A stretch of 64,000 nucleotides of DNA from Chrysopilus asiliformis (Eukaryota > Arthropoda > Insecta > Diptera > Rhagionidae), in the NCBI GenBank assembly GCA_964034945.1, contig OZ035960.1, positions 21,253,487 through 21,317,486 on the forward strand, given 5' to 3'. Shown piece after piece: positions 45,316 through 59,005 of this stretch (positions within the stretch are counted from its first letter, which is position 1; each line of letters opens with the position of its first letter). A model generated the notes under the pieces. The model was not told the origin of the DNA. It saw nothing but the letters and a program-made list of their open reading frames with translations, and did no database searches. Both the position numbers and the translations under genes were made by a program.

Positions 45316-45618
45316 GTTACAAATTCATATAATTTTGGCTGCTAATAAAAATGGCTGCTAATAAAAATTTTGGCTGCTAATAAAAAGCGAAACAAAGTTA
45401 CAAATTCATATAATTTGTTCCCTCGATTAAAATTTTTGCTGTTTAACTGTTTCTAAACTAGCCTCAATTCGGTTCCCGTGAAATTCTACGGTAAAAAAAA
45501 ATAAAAAAAGATATTTTTTAAGAATTAGATTCACTGACACAATGTTCCTTTTGAATCTTTGCAGATTGTAATCGGAAAACAATCAAAACCTTTACTGTTC
45601 GCGGGAAAAGGAACTCCC

Positions 45619-45744
45619 GGGCCCTATCGCTGAATATGATACGAGTGGCTCGAATCGTAAATTTAATGCTGTTGGTGGTATAAAACACCAACAACATTAA
45701 AATTAAGATTCGGACCAGTCGTGTCGTATTCAGCAATAGGGCCC
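45619..45744. repeat. 126-bp imperfect hairpin
   Basis: Left arm begins GGGCCCTATCGCTGAATATG; right arm ends ATTCAGCAATAGGGCCC. Pairing continues through the middle to 'gttggtg'/'caccaac' around a ~10-base loop. The arms carry scattered mismatches, giving a pre-miRNA-like fold, but length and end symmetry fit a small foldback MITE better. Confidence 0.6.
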
Positions 45745-46395
45745 CTGGACTGTTTTTGTACGAGCAGAAGGTTTTCAACACTTTCGCGCATGAATTTCCT
45801 CGAAATGAAAAAGGTAACAATATTTTCTAACCCCTCGCAAAAACTGTTGCAACCACTAAAACATTAAAATGTATCTTGATGTTTTTCAAGTAATCGAAAA
45901 TTTGTAGATTGGGCGTCCAAAATATCAAATCCCTGCCAGCCCCACCTAGGATGACTAGATATTATGCCCTTGAGAAATTTCTGCAAAATTTGACTCGAAT
46001 ATTTGCTACTCGACTGTACTCGAAAGGTACTTTCCAATGTTAGTCCTCTTTTGAGAATACCTTGGCTGAGTGTATTCCAATAGCGTTGAGGGATTGGAGA
46101 AATTTCGCTCCATGATAACAAATTGCACAAAAAATAAAGGGAATCACAAAAAAAGTCATTTAAATTTTTCCCAGGATAGCCTCGATTTAGGGCAGTGGTT
46201 CTCCATTTTTTTCAGTTGACGCCCCTTGAAAAAAATCAAGTCCACACGATTATATTTAAAAAAAACGCAGTGTGGCATTAATACTAAAAATACAAGGGAT
46301 TGGGCTAAAAACAAAAACACCCATGGAAATGCGTACGGAGCAACAGATGCTATCATTAGAAATCTTATAAGAGTACAGAAAAGTGAAAAGCAGGA

Positions 46396-46563
46396 GTGGT
46401 ATTCCGTAATTTGATTCAAGCGTTTGTTTCGAGTTAGAAGAAAAAGTGGTATTTGCTATCTCGGTTTCTCTCTGTCATTTATTTCGGTCAAAACAGAGAC
46501 AGCGAATACTTCTTGTTCTTCTAACTCGAAACAAACGCTTGAAAAAAGTTACGGAATATCACT
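46396..46563. mobile_element. MITE with TATTCCGTAA ends
   Basis: GGTATTCCGTAATTTGATTC.. at the left is mirrored by ..TTACGGAATATCACT at the right; inside, CAAGCGTTTGTTTCGAGTTA faces TAACTCGAAACAAACGCTTG exactly. About 168 bp with long paired arms; no ORF. Confidence 0.7.
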
Positions 46564-47299
46564 ACGATTTCGAAAAGGTATATAAACCTAGGAGTACAAA
46601 ACAATTAGGAGAAATGCGCCTCAGGCGAAATTTCTGCAAAACGAATGCGGATTTAGCCTAAAACCAGGAATTGTGGACGAACAAAATTCAATTTTGAAAT
46701 TCGAACATGGGCATAGGTCCCATACAGAAACAGACTATGGAAGGATAATAATCTGTTTTAGCAGATTTGCAAATTACTCGCAACGTGGTACCTTTTTGCC
46801 ACTGCCGTGACTACAAATTTTCCGAATCAAATTTAGAGAACTCTTGGCCAGATTAGCTCACAACCCGAACTCCTGAGGAAAATGTTTAAATTAGGATAAA
46901 ATTTTGTAGTTTTGCTCGGATATGTCGAAAGAAAAAAAACAATCATAAAAAAAACTTAAAAAATATCGACGGTTTCCTTGTAGAACGTAACAAGTGTAGA
47001 GATGTTGAAAATTTTCAGAAAACGCTTGTTTAGATCAAATCTCGATGCCGTAATAAAATTCATTTCCTACAACTAAATCAAATATTGAATGGGTGATATC
47101 AGATTAACTATCTGTTAGTCACGTAAAATCCGGTAGGCATTACATTTATTCCATTTCGATTTATTACGCTCCAGAAAGCAACCATCGATATATAAAAAAC
47201 AAAATAAAAACGCCATAATAAAGTACAAATTGAAAATATAATTTCTTTTCTAAGATGTCTATAAACTATTGAAAATGATGAAGATTTCATGTTAAAAAG

Positions 47300-47882
47300 C
47301 TATGTCACAATAGGTGTATTCATTTATCAATTCTTATTTCGTAACTCATTATTTTAATATATCGAACAAAATTCATTTAACTTATCGTATAATCAATAAT
47401 AACTTATCTAAATTATTAAAAAATATTTTAAAGTTACCACTTAGTCATTTTTTCCTTCTTTTTTTTTTGATTTTGCATTTCATTTATTGCGGAAACTTAT
47501 TCAATAAATTCAAAACGAAAAATAAAACTTTGATAAAAATCATCTTTCAATAAAAGAAAACATTAAACTCTAAATAAATTTCTAAACATAAATGTAATAA
47601 ATCCAAAATAATGATAAAAACTATAATAGAAAGAAAAAAAAACTTTCGAGAGAAAATTATAAACATACAATGATAAAATTGTAAAACTTCAAAACCTTAA
47701 AAAGTAATATGAAAAAAATCAAATAAACTCTAAAGTCCTAATAAGACAAAAAAAAATTTTTTTTAAAAGAGAAAAAAATCGATTGAAATTTAAACAAACT
47801 AAAAATTATTATAAAGATATCTTATTCACTTTCGATTTCTTACGAATTTCTGTTTGAATTGTAGTCACCCACGAAAATCTCT
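47300..47882 (-). other. Probable 3' untranslated region of Mad
   Basis: Very AT-rich sequence directly after the Mad stop (TAG, 47885-47883), without exons. TTTATT words on the plus strand (AATAAA on the minus) occur several times; the real end is not fixed. Confidence 0.4.
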
Positions 47883-49374
<1,492 letters not shown>

Positions 49375-49775
49375 TTAAATTTTAATTGGGTAAGTCATGT
49401 TTAAAAAAACAATAATTTCTGAATGAAGTTTTCAGTGGTGGGGAGTATTTTTTTCTGTATCACAGTTTCTATTCTTTAAACAAACATAATTTGATTTTCT
49501 TCTTTTTACCTTTCTTACATATAAGAATGGCTTTAAAAACATTTGAAAAATCGAAACCATAACGAAGCCTTGCACGTCTTCGGAATATATTCCCATCGAC
49601 TCAGATCGATGAGTCCAAAACATGTCAGTGTGTCGTGCGTGTGTGTGTGTGATTAAAAATCGCTTTCTAACAGAAAGAGTAACCGATTTTGATGCAGTTT
49701 TTCCATTCGAAAGCTGTTTTCGTGCCATAGAACTCTATGAAATGTCTAATCGGAATCATGCCAATTACATTTATA

Positions 49776-50405
49776 AACATAACAAAAGCTATAATTGCCA
49801 ATCTGGCAATTATTGAAAACCCGTATGGTGATATTCGTATCAAAATTCGAACAGTTGCACCAAAATTCCACTTTGAAGTCAAACTTTCCAAAAAGATTTT
49901 TTAAAATTTATTCCAATCGGATTTTGATGTATGGGAGTTTTATGTAGAATCATATCCTAAACAACTTTTGTTCTTAGACTTTTTAGATAAGATGCACCGT
50001 TTTGGAGATATTCGCAAAAATCGTTTTCGTTCGTATGGGGGGTACCCCCACTAATGGTCCATTTTTGCCCATTCACGAACTTAGCCTCGCATTTTACGAA
50101 AAACGGATCTGTGCAAACTTTCAAGTCTCTAGCTCAATCCGTGCGCCCGCAATCCGCGCCACAGACAGACGGACAGACAGACAGACAGACGGACGGACAG
50201 ACAGACAGACAGAAAGACAGACAGACAGACAGACAGACGGACAGACAGACAGACGGACAGACGGACGGACATGGAAAATTCAATTTTTTTTATCATTCTA
50301 AACACACTGGTGTAATTCATTTTTTTGTGTGATGACGGGATCTTGGCGTTACAAACGGTAAGGCAAATCTAATATACCCTTTGGTTTCACCATACGGGTA
50401 TAAAA
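49776..50405 (-). mobile_element. ACCCGTATGGTG repeat element, copy 2
   Basis: ACCCGTATGGTG at 49819-49830 and CACCATACGGGT at 50388-50399; the shared sequence starts further left with AACATAACAAAAGC and the GCCAATCTGGC hairpin. Inverted orientation relative to 9006-9705 and with a shorter ACAG/ACGG tract (50160-50270). It lies upstream of Mad, between its first coding exon and the candidate leader region, so it may be intronic. Confidence 0.65.
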
Positions 50406-52399
50406 AATGGTTCAAATTGGAATTTTATTGCATGGAAAAGTTATGTAAAATAATATTCTAAACAGTTTCTGCTTCACCATTTTTTTTAAATTAACCGTTT
50501 TTGAGGAAATTGCAAAAACTTTTCTATTTGCGTGTTGGAGGGCGGAAAGAGTTACTCGAATTGGCCTGTTTTTGGACGCAATTTACATGAAAAAAGGATC
50601 CGTGTCAAATGTCAAGTTTCTATTTCAATTAGTTCTAGTGTGATTTTGTGTAGTAGATTTCAATACGGATTTTGGATGAAATTTAAGGTATAGATTTCTC
50701 ACAGCTAGGTGGATTCAGCTAATTATTTTGACTGTGGCGCTAGTCTTGTTCTTAACAATCATAGTTTTAAACCTCACTCGTTTATGCAGACATGTGACTT
50801 TTTATGACACCAGCATATTCGCCTCAGGTCTGACAATTACAAAAAAGCAATTTTTTCGAAAATATATAGTAACAATAAAAACACTAGATTTTTGCCGTTT
50901 ACATGAAATTGATGTCGCTTGCCGTTTCTGAGATACTGTACAATTGGTATATTTTCTTAATTTTTACTTTCCTCTGCGGAACTATAGAAGGAAAGTATTG
51001 TATTCATGACGGTGATCGACTCGAAATCGAGGACAGATAGAAACTTTCTGATCATTACGAAATCCGTTTCAGGAAAAATGATGACGATGTTTGTGCATTG
51101 TTTGTTGTTTGTTGGCCTGTCTTTCCGATGTACGTATCTGAAGGAGCCTCCACACGTTCAATGTTACTTGACAATTTTACTTGAATGCCACATGTTTCAA
51201 GTATCATTGATCGTTTGGATGCTCTTCAATGTTACTTGATGCAAATTTTCATCAATAATACTTGTCAAGTAAGATTGAGTGGAGGCTCCTTTAAAGACCT
51301 AGAGAAGCCGTTGAGCTAGCGACTTTAAATTTTTTGTGGACGAGTTTTACGAAAGTCGTTTTCTTTGAAAATTTCTCGAAAACTACGCGCTTTTGAGAAT
51401 AAAAAAAATATATATCACCAAACTTTAAAAAAAAAACCCACATTTTTTTGCTTTAACGTTTTTTACGTATCTCTAACGGTTCTTATATCATTTTTCACAT
51501 ATTTTTCCCGAAACTTTAATAAATATCGCAGAAGAAACTCATGTGCTTTTCACATCAGATATTTTCTAATTTTTTGGAAAATTAACCAAAGGTTAACTAT
51601 AAATCACGCAAGACTTCCTGTTTTTCAGCACATTCGCTTGATTTTTTGACGACAAAATTTTGTTAATGAAAAAATGGCTTTAAATTTCGAAGAATCAATT
51701 AAAAAAACTTAAATTCCAGATAGAATTTTTCCAACACAATAAATCTATTAAAAAAATTTCTGTTGTGAAATACATGAAAACATTAGAATTAGAAGATATT
51801 GGGCGCTATTCTGTCCGATTTTTTTTATTATTTTATGTTATTTTACGTGTTAAAATAGACAAATTTTAGACAAAAAAAAAGAATAGAGCCCATGAAAATT
51901 TTCAAGAATATGTGAAAATTTGTCTACGAACATAAAATGGGAAATAAATCTATCAAATTGTATTATAACAATTTAAAACACAAATTTTTTTTTGGATTTG
52001 CATGAAAATAAAATTCTGGTAAAAATATTTGTTAGATTTTATTCATTCGGCTCGAAATCTTAAAACCGAGGGGGAGCAGGTTTGAATTAAAAAAAAATAT
52101 ATATATACACAAAACATACACATTTTGATTATGAAAAACTTATTCCTTTTAAATTTCACATCAATTAATTCAATTGACCGTAAAACAAATACTCGACAAT
52201 CACAAATTTATTGATTACAAGTTGATATTCGAATCGAATGAAACCGAAATGACTGACGAGACGCATTTAGAGAAATGCAATAAGAAATGTTATCGACTTA
52301 AGACGACAAACTATTCTACAAAAGAGTTACAACTTGCGTTTATGTCAACAGCCACTATAACCAACCAGTAATAATCGATTTACTTGACTTTGCAGCTAC
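50406..52399. other. Gene-free stretch, possibly Mad 5' intron
   Basis: No exon recognised. It holds a MITE (51141-51291) and worn 'gggaaagtatt..catgacgg' repeats also seen near 11110-11150. Confidence 0.4.
51141..51291. mobile_element. MITE with AAGGAGCCTCCAC ends
   Basis: AAGGAGCCTCCACACGTTCA and, further in, 'atgttacttgacaa' face 'ttgtcaagtaaga' and GAGTGGAGGCTCCTT. Around 37 bp of each end pairs with mismatches. 151 bp; no obvious target duplication. Confidence 0.65.
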
Positions 52400-53000
52400 C
52401 TTTCCCTTGGATTTCCTTTGATTTCAGTAATTATTGCGTTGCGTTCGCTTGCATTTGTCGGTATGGATTTTGTTGTTGTTCTTATTGGTGTTTATGTCGC
52501 CAACATTAAAAATCATGCAAGAACTTATGTTTATGTTGTATCTCTACTAGTAACATTTATAACGAATACAGAATAAAAGCGAATACCCCTCCGTCGCATT
52601 GGCCGGTAATATGCAAGGAGATGGGGAAGCGGACGACAATCAGACAGTTAAGGTAGACACTATGCTACTATGCTTGCGTTGATCTTACCGCACCACCCGC
52701 ATCCCCTAAAAACAATGCGCTATGCAGCTCATGTTCTACGATCTGAAAACTACGTGCATTTTAGAAATTGCATGAATCTCGGGTGGACAGACGCGGGTCT
52801 GTAACGACCGACGTGGAAACATGTCTTTACCTTTATCGGAATGGAAAACCAATTGTTGTTGACTGAATTTATATAACTTTTTTTTTTCTTCGACGAATCT
52901 TAGTGAGCGACAGAACGAACGGACCAACGTTTGATAGTTTGTAGTAAGTTTAGTTACTCGTACTCGCATTCATATTGTTGTCAACTTGTTAATCTTAAGG
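52400..53000 (-). promoter_or_regulatory. Candidate promoter/leader exon region of Mad
   Basis: A block of non-repetitive, less AT-rich sequence 3-3.7 kb upstream of the Mad ATG. On the minus strand it contains TATATAAATTCAGTCAACAA near 52870 and possible donors (GATAAAG|GTAAAG, GGAAAG|GTAGCT). Fly Mad has non-coding leader exons, so this is a reasonable place for one. Weak evidence; a plus-strand micro-exon (ATGCAAGGAGATGGGG at 52611) is an alternative reading. Confidence 0.25.
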
Positions 53001-53009
53001 CTATTACAC

Positions 53010-53770
53010 TCTCCAGTGGTGAGTTTTTTTTTCCTCACTATCGTTTTGTATTTAATTTTTATATTTTTTTTTGCTAGTTTTCGCCTTTATTTTTCCAAGT
53101 CGTGAAATTTCCTAGAAACGCACGCATTACCTTGCACCTTTGATACAAATAAATAGCACGCCATAATAATATTGTAACATAGAAGAGAAGAAAAAAAACC
53201 AACCGACCGACGACCAATGAGACATTTTAAAAGACAGCATTTACCTACGCAAAATCAAAGTATTACAAACGCGATTACAACTTGTGGTTACCTAACAAAG
53301 AACCGATTTCGTGCTAGAATTTCTAAGTTTCTCAGTCGCTGATTGTGTTTATTGTTTGATTTTCGATTTAGTCCGGACAAAAGTTGAAAAAAAAATCAAA
53401 AAGGTTTCAAAAGATGTTCGCCAAAAAAGAACTTTTCCACAAGCTCATTGTGTGACGTCGATTTTTTAAAGATTGCTGAACGCAGAATAAAAAGATTTAT
53501 CTAGAGCTGGTTTTTTCGTTAATCATAACTCATTGCAAAATCTGCTGTGCACTGCTTTTATAAGAGATTTTGCTGGTTAACTCAATGATAAAGGCGGACA
53601 GATTTCGACGTGCAAGCAAAGCAATGTAAATAAATTTCGTTAGGTGGCAAATGGCAAAATACTTTGTCGTCTGATTTGTAAACGTTTGGGGATTGCAAAA
53701 TGTTTCATTTATCCACAATTTGTATCAAATATTTGTCGTAAATTAAATTCAGTGACCCAAAGATTTTCTA
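53010..53770. other. Gene-free stretch
   Basis: No exon, RNA gene or paired ends recognised. Confidence 0.35.
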
Positions 53771-53900
53771 TGTCCATAAAATACGTCACACCAATTTTCG
53801 TTTTTCGAACCTCCCCCTTCAGCCCTCGAGATTTAAAACCGCTGCCACGCTACCACAGTTCGCCACTTCCCTTCTAAAAGTGGGACATATTTTATGGACA
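53771..53900. repeat. GTCCATAAAATACGT MITE family, best copy
   Basis: TGTCCATAAAATACGTCACA and GGGACATATTTTATGGACA form the inverted ends of a 130-bp unit with a C-rich middle ('cctcccccttcagccctcg'). Confidence 0.7.
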
Positions 53901-55249
53901 GAAATTGTGTATAAAATACACCCCACAATGTTTTCCTTTATCAGACCTCTTCTAGGGGTTCCAGGACGACGCCTACAATGCTCCTATCTCATATTGCAAC
54001 CCTACAGGCAGGCCTGGCTTGAGGGAGTTCTTTTCTACAAATTTTCCAACATTTTTCGGGGATAATGAAACTTTCCACTAAAACTCTTTCAATTACAGCA
54101 GAGCTCAGATACCAACACTCCAGTCGCATCATCCTTAAACAAAAGCGAAGAATGGTAAAAACGAGCACAAATCATTATACGACATTGTAGTTATTGTAAG
54201 TTACTGCTTGGCGCCACCTGCTAAAAATGTTGCCACAATCTTTAATTGTTGATGGGATGCAAATACTGTCTTATTACAAATTTTAACCCCTTATCGCCAC
54301 TGCAGAAAATCAAGCCCTTAACAAAAAATAAATAAAATACAAGGACATTTTTTTGGGTGGCTGATTTTTCAGAGAAAATTTTTTCCATATTGCATGGATG
54401 CAAATCTCCCAATTATTGATTTATATAAGTTAAATATTTAACTTTGTTAATCGAAACTAGTGAAAAAAAAACAGATTTCCTCACAGTTTTACTCCACCAT
54501 AGAAAAAATATCTGATGTGGTCAGCACATGATTTTCTTATACCAAATCTACGTTCCTGCGCAATTAAAAAAACGAATAAAACGTTAATTTATAAAAAAAC
54601 ATGATTTTTGAAGTATCTCGATAACGGTGAAAAATATTGATTTACTGTATGAGACAAAAATGTAGAAAATTTTAATGTCTTCACTTCTTCCTTTAACCTT
54701 TTTTTCGAAAAACCGTTAGTTTGTAAGCTATTTGCAAAAACCTATTTTAAAACTTTTTAATGAAAAAATCTGAACAACGGTAAAAGATAGCTGTTAAAAC
54801 TGTTAAGAATTTTTCATTAATGTTTTGAATTTACATTTTGTTCGTCACTGTAACCCCCACTGCTCGATATTCACTTAACTTTGCGTCGTAACTATTATTT
54901 GAACAAACATTTTGTACATCAACCAAACTGCATGTGTTTCATTTACAATATCAATAACGGTAAAAGATGAAGTTGTTCGGAATGCTATGCCTTCCACTTC
55001 ATATGTTGAACCACTGAAATACCGTTAGTTTTCGATATAAGCAAAAAAATCAAACTTTTTGAAATAACGGTATATCTCGATAACGGTTTGAGATATGGAG
55101 TTCTAGATAAAGACAATAGTGTAGGAAATTTTATTATCTCAAACTTTTGTCATACATAAGACTACTGTAAAATACGTTTTTTCGGAGTAAATCGCGAAAA
55201 AAGATAGTGCGATTTTTGAAAAGCCGCCATTTTGATTACTTCCAGTTAA

Positions 55250-55460
55250 CGAATTTCCACCAAAAGATGATAAGATCGTCCCATTCCAGGACCAAACATG
55301 CCTGTAATATTTCTGTAATCCAATCTCTATAATCAAGCTCTAACTCAAGTAGTTTTTGAGAAGTTTTGTACAGACTACTGACAAATTTTTTTGAAATAAT
55401 GCTCCAATCGACTCAGGAGTGCTCGGGAAATGTTTTTTAGGCAAATTTGAGAGGTCGAAA
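55250..55460 (+). repeat. Dispersed repeat, partner of 35640-35830
   Basis: See the partner in ABCC10 intron 7 for shared words; this copy begins 'acgaatttccaccaaaagatg'. Confidence 0.45.
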
Positions 55461-56764
55461 TATGTCATGAATACAATACTTTATTAAACTTCTTATAAGA
55501 AAGTGAAAATTGCATCCAATCACATCGTTGAGGTCATTTTTAAAACGCATTTTTTTGTGAATTCAATTCAAAGTTGTTGACATTCAAACGAACACACCAA
55601 ATTACAAAATTATTGCGACAAGGTGTGATAATTTCCATATTAATAAAAATGCAACGTTTCTAATTTGACTGATTGGTACTTTCATTTAATAACTTGTTTT
55701 AGGGAATATTTTCTTCATATGCGACCGAGTGGAATGCAATTAGCCAGAGATTAAAGACACCATCAAATTAAACTAAATTTAATTGGATAATTGCAATGGA
55801 TTTAAGAATATTTAACTTAAACGAATTATTGCCTTGGCTTAAAGGCTGGAAACAAACTCAACTTGACTATTGCTTTTTTCCCCCTTTGTCTATAACGGCG
55901 TACGGCGAGTCTTAATTGCAAAATAATTCTCATTGCCACTGTTAATAATATATGATTCATAAAGTATTTTTTTTCCTTACCAATTGGTACTTACTTTCAA
56001 TTTGATAAATGAATTTCTATTGAATTAAATTCCACACCTGAACAGTCATACGAAAAAATACCGACATTTAAATGTAAATATGGTCCAAGTCGAATATAAT
56101 CAAAATGCATAAATATAGCGATTTGCACATCTAATTTGATACCATTTAAGGCACAGAATCAAGGAATGAACCAACACAGATGGGGGAGACAACAAAAAAC
56201 CTGTCCGGATTTTAAAAATAGATTAAGTTTGCTTTAAAAATAGAAGACCTGATCCCACAAATCCAGTTCTTTATGATTCATATTCATATTATTTAAAGTA
56301 ATAATAGAAAAAAATTGGAGACCACAAAAATAAAATATTGATTGGGTTTTTCTTAGAATTGCTATTCTTAAGATTTTTTTTTGTTCTGCAATTTTTTTTT
56401 GTCGTCTGTAGTCTAAATAACTTTAACTGGAATAGATTTCCATATATGTATCGAAATTTAATGTTGTTTTGTTTATTTATCAACTGCCAATAAAACGGAC
56501 CTGTATCGGATTTTTGGAACTACAGATTAGGTCATTCTCCTAAACAATTTCTTGGCGAAAATATGGCAATGTCTGTTTGGAAAAAGAAACTGAGGATAGG
56601 TTCTGTTACTTAATTCGGCTAGGAAGAATGGAATATTTCCAATGGAATTCAATTGTTTTCATTGCCTGCTAATCATTTCAAATTTGGTTATATTTATAGT
56701 CGTCAACAAGATCGCAAATGCCTCAAATGAAATCCTAGATTGGATCTGCAGGATCGTGTACACA

Positions 56765-56955
56765 TGACAGTTTATTCCCCAAATGTTATTCTTCCACGTT
56801 GTGCAACTGTTTACATTACACACAAAATCCAGTAATTTATTGCCGAAAAATGCCGGAACTCGAGTATATAAAACCGACAGAATAAATTCAATTTTTGACA
56901 ACTTTTGCTAAGAAAAATTCAAGAAAAAATCACAAGTGTAAACGTGACCTTACGT
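56765..56955 (+). repeat. Dispersed repeat, partner of 20581-20830
   Basis: Shares 'tttattccccaaa', 'caactgtttacattaca' and 'attcaagaaaaaatc' in order with the partner; shorter through internal deletions. Confidence 0.6.
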
Positions 56956-57285
56956 TTAGCAAGTGAAGAAGTTTTATATTTTGATTAAAACTGGAAACTC
57001 TCAAGTTTTCTTGAGAAACTGGAATCCAGAAATTTTGCAATAAAGTTTTGCTGCCATTTTCGTAGTTCTTCTCGCAATTGGCGACTTGATCAAAATATAT
57101 CTAGAATCTCGCTCACTTTTTCAATATTGTGTGTAGTCCATAGTCGGAAATGGACACTCTACATAATAATGGCAACCTACATGACCAAACACGTTAATGT
57201 TGTAAGGTCTGTGGGCTGCATTACATCTTAAATGCAAAGAAACAATTCAAATATTGTTTTAGAATGTTTTGTTTAGATTCAAGAG

Positions 57286-57877
57286 TTAACCCATTAACCC
57301 TAACGGCCAATTTATTCACTAGGAGTTAAATCGCCTTAACTCCCTTAACTCACCTTTAACATGGAAAATAAGGTTAGCTAACTCCCTTAACTCACTAACT
57401 CGGCTTAACTCCTAGTGAATAAATTAGGGGTTAGAGGCACAGAAAAATAGCAAATATTTTTACCCGTGCGGCACATGAGAAAAACGGTTTTTTTTTATAT
57501 TTTTAGTGGTGTCAGTTCAAAGTTTTATGCGGCAATGGAAGAGGATTTAATCGGTGGTACAATTTTGGTACCACCGTGCAGCATTTGTTACGAAAAAGGT
57601 GGTACATCGCGTGGACCACCAAGCCTTTAAGAGTTAATGCTTATGAGAAAACCACTCATTATTTTTAACATAAAAACCAATTTATAAAAAATAAATAAAT
57701 AAATACAACGAAAATCTGTGGTTAAGTCGATTTTCAGATTAAGCCAAAACAATCTGTTTGTGAATGCAAATACAGAACAGTTTGGTTTCGCCTGAAAATC
57801 GTTTCAAGTTACTTTAACTTATTACCACAGATATATCCGGTTTACTCGTTTGAGTACGCCGAGCGTTAATGGGTTAA
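57286..57877. mobile_element. TTAA-flanked piggyBac-type MITE with nested element
   Basis: TTAA at 57286-57289 and 57874-57877 flanks CCCATTAAC and GTTAATGGG. 584 bp inside. A copy of the 1-128 element is inserted at its left edge (57297-57428). The right half has 'gtttcgcctgaaaatcg' and 'cgattttcagattaagcc' facing one another. No transposase. Confidence 0.65.
57297..57428. repeat. Short inverted-repeat element, copy B
   Basis: Near-identical to 1-128: only a handful of differences over ~128 bp. Edges are CCTAACGGCCAATTTATTCA and AATAAATTAGGGGTTAG. Having both edges, this copy defines the element better than copy A. Confidence 0.75.
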
Positions 57878-58879
57878 TTAGATTTCTAGTTCTTGGTTTT
57901 GGTTCACTGGAATTTCAAAATTTGATTTTTACTTATTAAAATTTCCATGATTCGGTGGTTTTTGGCTCCTAAACAAGACTGGCTTTTACGTTTCTGATCA
58001 TATTAGTTTTATTTTTTCGTGTGCAGGTCAAGGAGATTGGTTTTTTGACCAACGTAGATCAGCGTAAAAAAGGTCCAGACTCTAAATATCGAAATAAAGA
58101 CTTTTTCCATTCTAATACCTCAAATGTGAACGGAGCTACAAAAAAAGCTCTGGTTTTTGGTTTGACTGCAAGCATTTGTTTTAAAAACTGGTTTGTTCGG
58201 ACATATTTTTTCAGAGTGAGTAACGTTCGATAGCGGAAATCAGTACTCCACAGTACATATCGAAAATTTTCTTATGAATGCAAAATTCATGATTTTAATT
58301 CGTTTATTTTTAACTTACCGCAGTGGTGAAATAGTCAGACATCTTTAATAAATTAACTCGGAAATTTCTTTAAATATTCAAATAATAAAAGTTCGAACCT
58401 GTACCTACAAAAAATAAAATATTCAGTTTCAATTTGGTTCATTAAAAATGATTGAACAAAAAATTGTCAGTTTTCATTTCACTGACCAAAAATTAACTTC
58501 CAAACATTTAAACCAAACGTTGTTGTTAATATAAATTATTTTACAACAAAAAAAACGTTAAGATAAAAAATTAATTACAACAGAAAGTGTATTTAACCGA
58601 AAACCAAACAGCGTAACGTTCAACAAACACTTAAATATTTTTTTTTGTTTACAAAAGTACAGGCACATCCATATTTCGTTACTTTTAGTAACTAAAAACT
58701 TAAAAACAGGTATCCAATGCAAAATGTAGGATATTTAATTGAAATTAAAAAAAAGACAAAACAAGATTTGTTATTCAATAACACAAACTTTTTTTTTATA
58801 TTCCCAGCCAGAGCTTAGGGTAAGACCCTTTAATGCCAAAGCACAGCTCAGGATGGTCGGAAGAACGAAAGGAGATGTC
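57878..58879. other. Gene-free AT-rich stretch
   Basis: No exon or paired ends recognised. Confidence 0.4.
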
Positions 58880-59005
58880 AGTTTATGTTCTCCTTGAACT
58901 TCTGCGGGTTATAGTCCGGAGGGAACACATTGGATGATAAATCATTCCAAAGTCTTGTTGTTCCTAAACTTTACTGTACGAAAACGGGGAGGCTCAAGGA
59001 AAAAG
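58880..59005 (-). pseudogene. LINE ORF2 C-terminal fragment
   Basis: On the minus strand: SLGTTRLWNDLSSNVFPPDY, then NPQKFKENIN and a stop. The pattern R(T)xRLWN.LP..VFP..Y....FK..(V/I)N marks the end of ORF2 in Jockey/CR1/I-type LINEs of insects. A stop just upstream and loss of frame show decay. Downstream sequence to about 59660 on either side is non-repetitive and unexplained. Confidence 0.6.

Larger units (their letters stand above)
53901..57285. other. Gene-free stretch with worn repeats
   Basis: No supported exon on either strand. 54.5-55.5 kb is full of 'aacggtaaaagat' and 'accgttagttt' words, a worn dispersed repeat related to 6.8 kb and to ABCC10 intron 7. Confidence 0.4.

Noticed and set aside
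52174..52371. 65-aa frame beginning MTVKQILDNHKFIDYK
   Set aside because: No homologue recognised, no splice signals at its edges, flanked by AT-rich non-coding DNA.
58392..58410. GTTCGAACC, resembling a tRNA T-loop
   Set aside because: No acceptor stem, D-arm or anticodon arm can be folded around it.
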